NCBI GenBank assembly: GCA_009929605.1
Contig: SAAC01000014.1
Span: 1-36,017, forward strand
Length of the DNA: 36,017 nt
Reading direction: 5' to 3'
Source: Negativicutes bacterium
GTDB lineage: Bacteria > Bacillota > Negativicutes > Veillonellales > Veillonellaceae
This document shows, one piece after another, positions 24,381 through 32,315 of this stretch (position 1 is its first letter; each line of letters starts with the position of its first letter). The position numbers were made by a program, and so were the translations under genes. The notes beneath the pieces are model-generated. The model saw nothing but the letters and a program-made list of their open reading frames with translations. It did no database searches and was not told the DNA's origin.

Positions 24381-25235
24381 TTATCGTTGCTTAGCAGCTA
24401 ATGCTTTCAAACGAGCAATACGTTCTTCAGTACTAGGATGCGTACTGAACAAACCACTCATCATAGACTTTACACTGCCCAATGGATTGATAATAAACAT
24501 GTGAGCCGTTGCTTCAGATGAATGTGGTAATGCACCATATTTAGAATAATGATCAATCTTAGCCAATGCAGAAGCCAACGATAATGGTTTACCAGAAATC
24601 TCTGCACCGCCTTCATCTGCCATGTACTCACGGGAGCGGGAAATCCCCATTTGAATCAAAGATGCTGCTAATGGAGCTAAAATAACCATCGCTAATAATG
24701 CAATAGGATTACTCCCTTCACGACGATCATTACTACTACCAAAGATGGCGAACATTTGGGCTACATTTGCTAACATAGTAATAGCACTAGCCATCATTGC
24801 AGCTACTGTACTAATCAAAGTATCACGATGCTTGATATGTGTTAATTCGTGAGCTAATACCCCTTCCATTTCATCTTGAGTTAACATACTTTGAATACCA
24901 GTTGTTACTGCTACCGCACCATGTTCAGGATTACGACCTGTAGCAAAGGCATTTGGTATATCCGATGGAATGATATAAACCTTGGGCATTGGCAAATTAG
25001 CATTCTTTGCTAATTTAGCAACAGTTTGATATAATACGTCATTTTGTTGTGTTACTTGTCGAGCATTATATTGCGATAATACAATTTTGTCGCTATTCCA
25101 GTAGCTCATGAACGTCATCCCCATTGAGATAGCGAACATAACCATCAGGCCACTAGAACCACCAATATATTGGCCAAAAGCCATTAGTATAGCGGACATT
25201 AAGGCTAATAATGCTGCTGTTTTTATACTATTCAT
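24381..25235 (-). CDS. htpX: membrane zinc metalloprotease HtpX
   Basis: HtpX is an M48 membrane protease for quality control of membrane proteins. The 284-aa protein has two hydrophobic N-terminal segments (about 7-24 and 31-46), the zinc-binding HELTH at 129-133 followed by KHRDTL, two more membrane segments (about 142-166 and 177-199), the third-ligand glutamate in EYMADEGGAEISG and the C-terminal STHPSTEERIARL. The ATG at 25235 has GGAGG; the earlier ATG overlaps that Shine-Dalgarno. An extended -10 promoter lies just upstream, next to the thrB terminator, so it is probably transcribed alone. Confidence 0.95.
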   Translation of the reverse strand: MNSIKTAALLALMSAILMAFGQYIGGSSGLMVMFAISMGMTFMSYWNSDKIVLSQYNARQVTQQNDVLYQTVAKLAKNANLPMPKVYIIPSDIPNAFATGRNPEHGAVAVTTGIQSMLTQDEMEGVLAHELTHIKHRDTLISTVAAMMASAITMLANVAQMFAIFGSSNDRREGSNPIALLAMVILAPLAASLIQMGISRSREYMADEGGAEISGKPLSLASALAKIDHYSKYGALPHSSEATAHMFIINPLGSVKSMMSGLFSTHPSTEERIARLKALAAKQR

Positions 25236-25281
25236 TGTTTCCTCCATAAATGTGTCATTGAAACATACAACAACTTATATT

Positions 25282-25290
25282 ATTATACCA
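25282..25290 (-). promoter_or_regulatory. extended -10 promoter of htpX
   Basis: On the minus strand TGGTATAAT (25282-25290) is a perfect extended -10 with no convincing -35. It lies directly after the thrB terminator stem and about 47 bases before the htpX ATG. Confidence 0.55.
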
Positions 25291-25291
25291 T

Positions 25292-25322
25292 AAAAGCGGA
25301 CAATATACAGTATTGTCCGCTT
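25292..25322 (-). terminator. intrinsic terminator after thrB
   Basis: A 12-bp perfect stem AAGCGGACAATA/TATTGTCCGCTT (25294-25322) with a five-base loop is followed on the minus strand by four T residues. It is GC-rich for this region and sits about 84 bases after the thrB stop. Confidence 0.8.
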
Positions 25323-25405
25323 ATTTATGATTGTTAATACGTCATATTGTAGCAATAATCCTTATATACTAAATTTATGAAAATTAGTAATAATAAAGTA
25401 ATACA

Positions 25406-26326
25406 TCATTCTTCCACTACTGAAGCCCCTTGCGAATCAGCCATTAAGGTGTAGGTTTTATTCTCCACACCATGACAAGTAAAAACATCACCCATAGCTT
25501 TTGCCACGGCTGCTACGGACTCTTTAGGAACATAGGCAATCAATGTAGAACCAGATCCACTAATAGTCGATCCATAGGCACCAACCATTTTAGCTGCCGC
25601 AAAGACTTCATCACAATGTGGAATCAAAGTTTTACGGTATGGTACGTGTAAATGATCCTCTAAGGCTTCACCTATATTCTCCAATTGATGAGTTATCATA
25701 CTAGTTACTAATAATGCTGCATTACCAACATTATGAGCCGCTTCCTTAAATGGTACATGAGCTGGTAATACGGAACGCGCATACTCAGTAGAAACAATTA
25801 TCTCTGGCACTACTACAGCAAAATGGAGTTCCTCTGGTACAGTAATTACAGTATTTAACACTTTATCCTTTAAGCCCTTAGCACAACAGAGACTGCCATA
25901 AATCGCTGGTGCCACATTATCTGGATGACCTTCCATACGATTCGCAATAAGGAGTAGTTCTTCTTTGCTCAATGGTTTAGATACTAAAGCATTAGCGAGT
26001 AACAGTCCACCAACAATAGCTGTACTACTACTTCCCAATCCACGAGATGGCGGAATCATAGTGTCAGATTGAATGTGACCATGAATAGCTGGTTCTTGTG
26101 CCTTTGCAAACAATTGTTCCATGGCAAAACCAATGAGATTTTTAGCAGGATCTTCCTTCTCAAGGAGATCAGCACCAAAACCAGTAAATGTATAACTATA
26201 TGCTTTAGCACTTTCATCTGGGGTAAAGGTAAAATAATTATAGAGTTGTAATGCTAATCCTAGGCAATCAAATCCTGGGCCACAGTTTGCACTTGTTGCA
26301 GGCACTTGGACCTTTACTTGATTCAT
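25406..26326 (-). CDS. thrB: homoserine kinase
   Basis: ThrB phosphorylates L-homoserine to O-phosphohomoserine for threonine synthesis. The 306-aa GHMP kinase has VPATSANCGPGFDCLG at 8-23, the ATP-binding PPSRGLGSSST at 92-102 and a C-terminal GAYGSTISGSGSTLIAY. GGAGGA inside the end of hom serves as Shine-Dalgarno; the genes are three bases apart. Threonine synthase (thrC) is not in the window. An intrinsic terminator follows. Confidence 0.96.
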   Translation of the reverse strand: MNQVKVQVPATSANCGPGFDCLGLALQLYNYFTFTPDESAKAYSYTFTGFGADLLEKEDPAKNLIGFAMEQLFAKAQEPAIHGHIQSDTMIPPSRGLGSSSTAIVGGLLLANALVSKPLSKEELLLIANRMEGHPDNVAPAIYGSLCCAKGLKDKVLNTVITVPEELHFAVVVPEIIVSTEYARSVLPAHVPFKEAAHNVGNAALLVTSMITHQLENIGEALEDHLHVPYRKTLIPHCDEVFAAAKMVGAYGSTISGSGSTLIAYVPKESVAAVAKAMGDVFTCHGVENKTYTLMADSQGASVVEE

Positions 26327-26329
26327 AGA

Positions 26330-27619
26330 TTAGTCCTCCATAATACGAATAACACTGCTCACTTTTTGAACAGAACGTAAGCTATTAAATGAATCAATCA
26401 AATTCAAAATATATGAACGCGGGCATTTAGATGTGACTACTGCCAAAATAGCTTTATCTGGATGATCATTACGTTGAGCTACAGATAAAACAGAAATTTT
26501 TTGTTCTGCCATTTTGCTTGCAATTTTTGCCAAAACACCAATTTTATTATCTACTACAAGACGAATATAGTAGCTAGATTCGATTTTACCTGGTGCATAA
26601 ATATTTTTTTGATCAAAGTAGAATGGTTTCAATCGACCTGTAGCGTTGTAATCTATATTTTTAGCTACTTCCATGATATCACTCACTACAGAACTGCCTG
26701 TTGGCAAACTGCCCGCACCACGGCCATAGAACATAGCATCATCAATACCATTTCCTTTGATATAAATTGCATTATAAGATCCACGTACTGCTGCCAATGG
26801 ATGTTGAATTGGTACAAATGCAGGGTACACATTAAGTGATAAACCTTTATTCGTTTCCTTAGCGATACCTAACAGTTTAATGTTATACCCAAAATCCTTA
26901 CCATAGGCGATATCAGTTTTATCAATTTTCGTAATACCTTCTACGGTCACATCTTCAAAGAAAATACGACGGTTAAAGGAAATAGACGCTAAAATAGCCA
27001 ATTTACGTGCAGCATCAAGACCTTCTACATCAGCTGTTGGATCAGCTTCTGCATACCCCAACTCTTGTGCTTCTTTTAATACCTCTTCATAGCCCAAACC
27101 TTCATCGGTCATTTTAGACAATATAAAGTTTGTTGTACCATTCATGATACCTACGAGTTCAGTAATTTTATTACCACCTAAGGAATCATATAATGTACGA
27201 ATAATAGGAATTCCCCCTAATACAGAGGCTTCAAATCGTAAATCAACATTATTTTTGCTGGCTAAATCAAGTAAATATGGACCAGCTTCAGCCATTAAAT
27301 CTTTATTGGCTGTAACAACATTTTTACCAGACTTTAATGCTTGCTCCACACAGTCTTTAGCAAATGTTGTCCCCCCCATTAGCTCTACGACCATATCAAT
27401 AGAGTCATCTTGCAAAACATCATTTACATCTGTTACATATGTTGTATGTGCTGGCAAAGTAATATGACTATATTTATCTGGATTACGTACAAAAATCTTC
27501 GTAACTTGTACATCTACATTTGTTCTATTAGTAATTAATTCATAATTGTCTTTTAATAAATTGAAAGCACCTTGTGAGACGGTACCAAAACCTAATAAGG
27601 CAATCTTAACAACTTTCAT
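26330..27619 (-). CDS. hom: homoserine dehydrogenase
   Basis: Hom reduces aspartate-4-semialdehyde to homoserine with NAD(P)H, opening the threonine/methionine branch. The 429-aa protein has the Rossmann motif GFGTVSQGAF at 10-19, ANKDL with Lys106 at 104-108, NGTTNFIL at 160-167, the catalytic ARKLAI region with Lys206, and a C-terminal ACT domain (about 353-426, starting IGVLAKIASKM), the usual site of threonine feedback. TAGGA precedes the ATG. It is linked to thrB (three bases) and lies 120 bases after an ACT-domain gene. That gap holds a small hairpin ATATGT/ACATAT at 27644-27660 and only a weak promoter-like match. Confidence 0.96.
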   Translation of the reverse strand: MKVVKIALLGFGTVSQGAFNLLKDNYELITNRTNVDVQVTKIFVRNPDKYSHITLPAHTTYVTDVNDVLQDDSIDMVVELMGGTTFAKDCVEQALKSGKNVVTANKDLMAEAGPYLLDLASKNNVDLRFEASVLGGIPIIRTLYDSLGGNKITELVGIMNGTTNFILSKMTDEGLGYEEVLKEAQELGYAEADPTADVEGLDAARKLAILASISFNRRIFFEDVTVEGITKIDKTDIAYGKDFGYNIKLLGIAKETNKGLSLNVYPAFVPIQHPLAAVRGSYNAIYIKGNGIDDAMFYGRGAGSLPTGSSVVSDIMEVAKNIDYNATGRLKPFYFDQKNIYAPGKIESSYYIRLVVDNKIGVLAKIASKMAEQKISVLSVAQRNDHPDKAILAVVTSKCPRSYILNLIDSFNSLRSVQKVSSVIRIMED

Positions 27620-27739
27620 AATGTTCCTACTCTCTAATATAATATATGTTTATCACATATGACCTTTTATTAAGCTCTAATCCGATATTATGGTTAAACG
27701 AACCCAATTCAAAGAACTAAGTACTTATACATTGTGAAA

Positions 27740-28189
27740 TTACGCTTGACCTAATATTTCAACACGAATAATCCCTTTCATAGAGCGGATTTCATTTAAT
27801 ACATCTTCCAATGAACCTTGTAGTTCTTTTGTTTCAAAGGAAATACTCACGTTAGCTATCCCCTGCAATGGAATGTCTTGATTAATCGTTAAAATACTGC
27901 CGTTACGATCTGCAATAGTTTTCAATATACTAGATAGCATGCCTGACTCATTAGACATAGACACGGTAATACTTACGATTTTACCTTGAGCAATTTCAAA
28001 GAATGGAAATACATAATCTTTATATTTATAATAGGCAGAACGACTCAAGTCCATTTTTTCAACGGCTTCATTAATCGTTTTAACTTCACCAAGCTTTAAA
28101 ATTTCTTTTACTTTGATAGTCTTTTTAATCGCTTCTGGTAAAATATCTTCTTGTACAAGATAAAATTTGTCTTTTTTTGGTTTAGCCAT
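27740..28189 (-). CDS. ACT domain-containing protein (UPF0735/PheB family)
   Basis: The 149-aa protein belongs to the UPF0735 family (PheB-like). Its N-terminal 65 residues carry a helix-turn-helix-like stretch (KTINEAVEKMDLSRSAYYKY, about 37-56), and residues about 72-146 form an ACT amino-acid-sensing domain (IVSITVSMSNESGMLSSILKTIADRNGSILTINQD). ACT plus a DNA-binding-like region suggests an amino-acid-responsive regulator, and hom downstream suggests threonine or a related ligand; neither is proven. It starts four bases after the UPF0104 stop, and GGAAGGG overlaps that end. Confidence 0.88.
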   Translation of the reverse strand: MAKPKKDKFYLVQEDILPEAIKKTIKVKEILKLGEVKTINEAVEKMDLSRSAYYKYKDYVFPFFEIAQGKIVSITVSMSNESGMLSSILKTIADRNGSILTINQDIPLQGIANVSISFETKELQGSLEDVLNEIRSMKGIIRVEILGQA

Positions 28190-28193
28190 GAGT

Positions 28194-29195
28194 TTACCCT
28201 TCCTTACTTGAATCTGTGTTAGCCTTAGCTACAAATTGACTGCCATATACAGAGAACACTGCATACATACCTATAAAAAATGGTACATATTCTGCGATGA
28301 CACGCCATGCTACAGCTACAATACCAACAGTCCCCGTTGGCAAAAATGATGAAAATAAAAATACAAATAATCCTTCTGCTACGCCAGCACCACCGGGTGT
28401 AGGAGCAAAGTACAAAATTAAATTCAATAAAATCATACGATCTAAAATCTCAATGATTGGAATTGTTGTAGAAAAAGCCCACATTAGAGCTGGTACAATG
28501 CTATACAAAAACAAGAGACTCAGTCCTGACTCAATAAATACCAGTAATGATTGCCCAGGACGTTTATATAATAGACCTAGACCTTCATTTAATGTATTTA
28601 ATTTAGATAGCCATGCTTGTGGATCTCTCTGTTTTAATAGATAGGCCACCCATAATATAAAGACTTTCATATAACGAGTTTGTAATGCATAGGTTCCTAT
28701 ACAGACAGCTAGTAATGCTAAAAATGATAATATTAATAATACATCTCTAGAAATATAAGGAATCTCAATAGAATCGTGCATGAATACAAATGGTAGCATC
28801 ACAATGAGGAACATAATAGAGAATACAGTTCTCACTAATACAATGGGTGTGCCTTTCCCCAAAGGTAATCCATAACTCCTCAGTAATAACACTTGTGCTA
28901 CGGCACCACCACTTGCACCAGGTGTTAACATAGCCATAAAGTAATTGCTGAATATGACACGTAATACTGCAGGTATCGACAATTGATAACCACCAATTTT
29001 TACTAGTCGTTGCAATCTACGTCCATCAAAATACATACCTATTGTCAAAGCTACTAAAGCTAATACAATTGATTCCCCATTAAAGGATTCCAATGATTGC
29101 AAAGAATTGAAATCGATAGTGAAATATATGGTGGCTCCTGATACAGCAAGCAATAGCCCCAACATAAACAAGCCTCGCTTGACCATTTTACTCAT
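28194..29195 (-). CDS. lysylphosphatidylglycerol synthase TM-region family protein (UPF0104)
   Basis: The 333-aa integral membrane protein belongs to the PF03706 (UPF0104/MprF-flippase-like) family. It has about eight hydrophobic segments, the conserved TPGASGGAVAQVLLL at 91-105 and FAPTPGGAGVAEG at 263-275. The lysyltransferase domain of MprF is absent, so it is more likely a lipid flippase or transporter-like protein than an aminoacyl-lipid synthase. It overlaps the deacetylase gene by one base (TAATG) and is tightly followed by the ACT regulator, so all are probably co-transcribed. The substrate is unknown. Confidence 0.85.
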   Translation of the reverse strand: MSKMVKRGLFMLGLLLAVSGATIYFTIDFNSLQSLESFNGESIVLALVALTIGMYFDGRRLQRLVKIGGYQLSIPAVLRVIFSNYFMAMLTPGASGGAVAQVLLLRSYGLPLGKGTPIVLVRTVFSIMFLIVMLPFVFMHDSIEIPYISRDVLLILSFLALLAVCIGTYALQTRYMKVFILWVAYLLKQRDPQAWLSKLNTLNEGLGLLYKRPGQSLLVFIESGLSLLFLYSIVPALMWAFSTTIPIIEILDRMILLNLILYFAPTPGGAGVAEGLFVFLFSSFLPTGTVGIVAVAWRVIAEYVPFFIGMYAVFSVYGSQFVAKANTDSSKEG

Positions 29196-30046
29196 TACAA
29201 ATCACCATAATTAATGAGCTCAATATTATGTTGCTTTATAAATAAATGGATGCGATTAGAGCACATGGCTGCCATTTCCTGCTCCCATTGATAATTCCAA
29301 AGGTATTTTCGACCTAATATAGCATTGCTCATACCAGGATGTGTCATAATTTCATGACTAGCCTGCTTATTATTTACTTGTTTTAATATTTGGAATAAAC
29401 TGCTCTCGTTGAGTTGACCACCATTGACCATGCCCCAGAAATAACGAGTACATTCGATTCCATTATTACGAGCTATAGTGAAAGCTTTCGCCGCCACTGT
29501 AGACAAACCCGCCTTGCCAACAATTCGTACAGGATTGTATATACCATTCAAGAACGATAATCTTTCCTCGGGGATACGCATACGAGTTATGTGATGTTCT
29601 CGCATACATTCCATAACGATAGGCAATACGGTTGGCAATACGTGCATATGTTGATGCCCATCTGCATGAGTAATGCGAAGTCCACTTTCTACTATTTTAT
29701 TAAACTGTGCCTTAATCTCTTGACGAAGTTCAGCATAATTAATCTTTCCTAAATATATACGTTTCATTAATTCTGTATAGGTTTCAGGAAAAACACCATC
29801 CTTCGTTAACAAGCTAGGTACATCCTTTGGATTACTTACGGGGCGGATCCCACCCACCAATGCTACATGGACGCCAATCCCTAAATTTGGTAATGATTGC
29901 GCCAAAGAAACTGCATCATTAAAAGCATTTCCACTTGCCAATAATGAAGTACTCGTTACAATGCCATTAGTATGACATTTGACGATAGCTTCATTCACTG
30001 ATGGATGCAAACCAAAATCATCGGCATTCACTATTAATCTTGACAT
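29195..30046 (-). CDS. ChbG/YdjC/HpnK family carbohydrate deacetylase
   Basis: The 283-aa protein is a metal-dependent deacetylase of the YdjC/ChbG/HpnK family. It shows the opening LIVNADDFGLHPSVNEAI with the metal ligand Asp10, His60 in GIGVHVAL and THADGHQHMHVLP with His127/His131. Family members deacetylate N-acetyl sugars (chitobiose in ChbG) or glycolipids (HpnK), so the substrate here is uncertain; the neighbour membrane protein favours a lipid-linked one (inference). A TTG codon upstream is in frame, but GAAGG before the ATG at 30046 fixes this start. A promoter and terminator-like leader lie just upstream. Confidence 0.88.
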   Translation of the reverse strand: MSRLIVNADDFGLHPSVNEAIVKCHTNGIVTSTSLLASGNAFNDAVSLAQSLPNLGIGVHVALVGGIRPVSNPKDVPSLLTKDGVFPETYTELMKRIYLGKINYAELRQEIKAQFNKIVESGLRITHADGHQHMHVLPTVLPIVMECMREHHITRMRIPEERLSFLNGIYNPVRIVGKAGLSTVAAKAFTIARNNGIECTRYFWGMVNGGQLNESSLFQILKQVNNKQASHEIMTHPGMSNAILGRKYLWNYQWEQEMAAMCSNRIHLFIKQHNIELINYGDL

Positions 30047-30071
30047 AATAACCTTCTTTAACCTTCTTTTC

Positions 30072-30101
30072 AAAAAAAAGAGAGACCCTTATGTTCTCTC
30101 T
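30072..30101 (-). terminator. intrinsic terminator in the chbG-type leader
   Basis: On the minus strand AGAGAGA/TCTCTCT (30079-30101) with a nine-base loop is followed by eight T residues. It can end larC2 transcripts, but it also lies downstream of the deacetylase gene's own promoter and only 26 bases before its start codon, so it could attenuate that gene. Confidence 0.8.
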
Positions 30102-30116
30102 AAAAGGATATATGTT

Positions 30117-30145
30117 ATTGTACCAAATACAAGTACTGTTTGCAA
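30117..30145 (-). promoter_or_regulatory. sigma-70 promoter of the deacetylase-UPF0104 operon
   Basis: On the minus strand TTGCAA (30140-30145) and TACAAT (30117-30122) are exactly 17 bp apart, and the -10 is preceded by TGG (extended -10). The predicted start near 30110 is about nine bases before the terminator stem. Confidence 0.75.
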
Positions 30146-30184
30146 TACACAAAATGATAAAAAGTACACTCCATGCACACTATT

Positions 30185-30634
30185 TTAGGTAAGCTTTTCT
30201 GCTTTTACTATGCTCCATATACGCTGTGAAATTAACTTGTAAGACTCACCTGTAACTTCGCTAATTCGATGAATATCATCAAACTCAATTGACTCATTCA
30301 CTAGGTTACCTTGGTACCTAGATTGTTTGATGTGAACCTGAAGCCCTTTATAGTACACAATTTTAAATGTACGATCACAAATTAAACGGTCCATCTTAGT
30401 ATAGCGAATACCAATTGTTGTAGTATGTTTAAAAATTAACTCACGCATCATATCGAGTAAGGTTTCAGCACATAGAACAGATAACAAAATACCTGGACGT
30501 CCTTTTTTCATAATGATAGGAGTTAGCCAAGCATCATTAGCACGAGCCTGTAAAAAACGTTCTAATAGATGACTATAATGTTCAGGATTCATATTATCGA
30601 TATTCACTTCGATTTTAATTAATTGATCCTCCAT
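30185..30634 (-). CDS. larC2: LarC C-terminal (LarC2) domain protein, stand-alone
   Basis: The 149-aa protein matches the C-terminal part of LarC (DUF111), the CTP-dependent nickel-insertion enzyme that completes the nickel-pincer cofactor of lactate racemase. Visible family blocks are NIDNMNPE at 11-18, LTPIIMKKGRPG at 37-48 and TTTIGIR at 71-77. The histidine-rich LarC1 part is missing; in Lactobacillus plantarum LarC1 and LarC2 are joined by ribosomal frameshifting, but no LarC1 frame fits in the 113 bases between this gene and larB. The start at 30634 has TAGGAG; a 21-bp tandem repeat lies upstream. It may work with a LarC1 encoded elsewhere, or be a remnant. Confidence 0.82.
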   Translation of the reverse strand: MEDQLIKIEVNIDNMNPEHYSHLLERFLQARANDAWLTPIIMKKGRPGILLSVLCAETLLDMMRELIFKHTTTIGIRYTKMDRLICDRTFKIVYYKGLQVHIKQSRYQGNLVNESIEFDDIHRISEVTGESYKLISQRIWSIVKAEKLT

Positions 30635-30680
30635 AATGGGACTCCTACCTATTATCAAATACAATACATTTTAAACTCTA

Positions 30681-30722
30681 TTCATACATATCGGTCTATA
30701 CTTCATATATATAGGTCTATAC
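30681..30722. repeat. 21-bp unit, two tandem copies, upstream of larC2
   Basis: Copy 1 (30681-30701) and copy 2 (30702-30722) are directly adjacent and agree at 19 of 21 positions; both begin TTCATA and end GGTCTATAC. The 21-bp period equals two DNA helical turns, so a protein could bind both copies on the same face. It lies in the space between larB and larC2. It could be an operator or a slippage duplication. Confidence 0.85.
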
Positions 30723-30747
30723 ATTTTTAAATATAAAGCAACTTAAT

Positions 30748-31422
30748 TTACCGTTGGCTATTAATCATATGTGCTAAACGGCCAGCGCCAAAACCATTGT
30801 CAATATTTACAACACCAACGCCTGCAGCACAGGAATTTAACATGGTTAATAAAGCTGCTAAGCCTTCAAAATTAGCACCATAGCCTACAGAGGTAGGTAC
30901 AGCAATCAATGGCTTATTCACTAGCCCACCTAATACACTGGCAAGCGCCCCTTCCATACCTGCTACAGCAATGACAACATTGGCTTCTTGAATAGAATCT
31001 AGGCGCTCCATTAATCGATGAATACCAGCTACACCAACATCATAGACACGTAACACCTTATTGCCCATTAACTCCGCTGTGAGTGCTGCCTCTTCTGCTA
31101 CCGGCATATCACTGGTGCCTGCAGTAACAACAGCAATAGTTCTTTCACCATTGCGATTGATAGGATTACGATTGACATAGAGGATACGACTCATTTCATC
31201 ATATTGAACATCTGGAATGTGTGGTTTTAAAGCCTCATATATAGAGATTCGCGCACGAGTTCCCATGAATATGTCGTAATGTTCTTGAAGGGTCATAAAT
31301 ATATCGACACATTGTTGATCCGTTTTTCCTTCACAATACACGACCTCTGGAAAGCCTTGTCGCTCATTACGATCCAGATCAATAATCGCTCCATCTAATT
31401 GTACAGATTTATTCGTATCCAT
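30748..31422 (-). CDS. larB: nickel pincer cofactor biosynthesis protein LarB
   Basis: LarB carboxylates the pyridinium ring of nicotinic acid adenine dinucleotide and hydrolyses it to pyridinium-3,5-biscarboxylic acid mononucleotide, the first step of nickel-pincer cofactor synthesis. The 224-aa protein has GFPEVVYCEGKT at 23-34, VTAGTSDMPVAEEA at 99-112, VAGMEGALASVLGGLV at 153-168, PTSVGYG at 176-182, LNSCA at 195-199 (probable active-site cysteine) and NIDNGFGAG at 206-214. It resembles PurE in its C-terminal half, hence old NCAIR-mutase names. It overlaps the RNA methyltransferase by one base (TAATG). larA and larE are not in the window. Confidence 0.93.
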   Translation of the reverse strand: MDTNKSVQLDGAIIDLDRNERQGFPEVVYCEGKTDQQCVDIFMTLQEHYDIFMGTRARISIYEALKPHIPDVQYDEMSRILYVNRNPINRNGERTIAVVTAGTSDMPVAEEAALTAELMGNKVLRVYDVGVAGIHRLMERLDSIQEANVVIAVAGMEGALASVLGGLVNKPLIAVPTSVGYGANFEGLAALLTMLNSCAAGVGVVNIDNGFGAGRLAHMINSQR

Positions 31423-32216
31423 TATTTACTCCAAGATTCTCTAACTTTATACAGGCACAATGCAGAAGCAATTGACACATTTAGGGACTCAATATTTCCA
31501 TACATAGGAATTGTAATCCTATGTTCACAAGCCTCTAAAATTTTCTGTGACACACCATTACCTTCATTGCCAAGTACCAATAATGTAGCCGGTGCATAAT
31601 CAATGGCACTGTAATCTGTGGCTCCATCTAAAGTTGTAACATAAGAGGTTAAGCCGTATTCTTCCAACACATATTGCACATCATCTGCATCAAGACCTTC
31701 ATATATAGTAATTTCATTCAAAGCACTCATAGTACTACGAATAGTTTTGTCATTATATACGTCTACAGTTCCTTTAGTAAGAAATATCGCCTTTGTCCCT
31801 GCCGCTACGGCTGTACGAATAATCGTACCAAGATTGCCCGGGTCTTGTATACCATCTAGCATAAGGTACAATCCCGCTTGTTCTTTAAAATTATTTATAT
31901 TATGGACTTGTTTTTCTGCAATGCCCACGACCCCTTGACCATTCATGGTGTGATCTAATTTTTCAAATAATGGATCTTGAATTAAGAATCGTTGAATATG
32001 TTCTGTTGACGGTAATTTTATAAGCTCTTGAATCGCTTCATGTGGCAAAGATGATTCTCTAATACCGATAACCTTTAATTGACCACGCTCTGCCAAATCA
32101 CGAACACTACGAACACCTTCCACCATATATTCCTTATATTTATCACGATTTTTACGTTGTTCAAGACCAACCATTCGCTTTAATGTACGATTATCTTTGG
32201 ACTGTATATATTCCAT
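31422..32216 (-). CDS. SpoU/TrmH family RNA 2'-O-methyltransferase
   Basis: The 264-aa protein methylates a ribose 2'-OH in rRNA or tRNA (SPOUT fold). The N-terminal substrate-binding part (about 1-100) is followed by the three SpoU motifs: DGIQDPGNLGTIIRTA at 121-136, LVLGNEGNGVS at 213-223 and IPMYGNIESLNVSIA at 236-250. The closest architectures are YsgA and RlmB; the modified position cannot be read from sequence. A GTG five codons upstream is in frame, but AGGGG lies after it and five bases before the ATG at 32216, which is preferred. larB overlaps its stop by one base. Confidence 0.92.
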   Translation of the reverse strand: MEYIQSKDNRTLKRMVGLEQRKNRDKYKEYMVEGVRSVRDLAERGQLKVIGIRESSLPHEAIQELIKLPSTEHIQRFLIQDPLFEKLDHTMNGQGVVGIAEKQVHNINNFKEQAGLYLMLDGIQDPGNLGTIIRTAVAAGTKAIFLTKGTVDVYNDKTIRSTMSALNEITIYEGLDADDVQYVLEEYGLTSYVTTLDGATDYSAIDYAPATLLVLGNEGNGVSQKILEACEHRITIPMYGNIESLNVSIASALCLYKVRESWSK

Positions 32217-32315
32217 TTGTACCCCTTGCACTATCTAAATTTCACTATAGAAAACCTAGAACTCTTCTATACATACAAACTTGATTCTGTGGCTCATCAT
32301 ATAGAACACGCAAAT

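Noticed and set aside
27620..27739. T-box or threonine leader before hom
   Set aside because: The gap is 120 bases, has no T-box consensus, no terminator and only a small 6-bp hairpin.
28194..29195. Full MprF lysyl-phosphatidylglycerol synthase
   Set aside because: Only the membrane region is present; the C-terminal lysyltransferase domain is missing.
30635..30747. LarC1 fragment or programmed frameshift joining LarC1 and LarC2
   Set aside because: The gap is 113 bases, contains a tandem repeat and no LarC1-like frame; LarC2 has its own start and Shine-Dalgarno.
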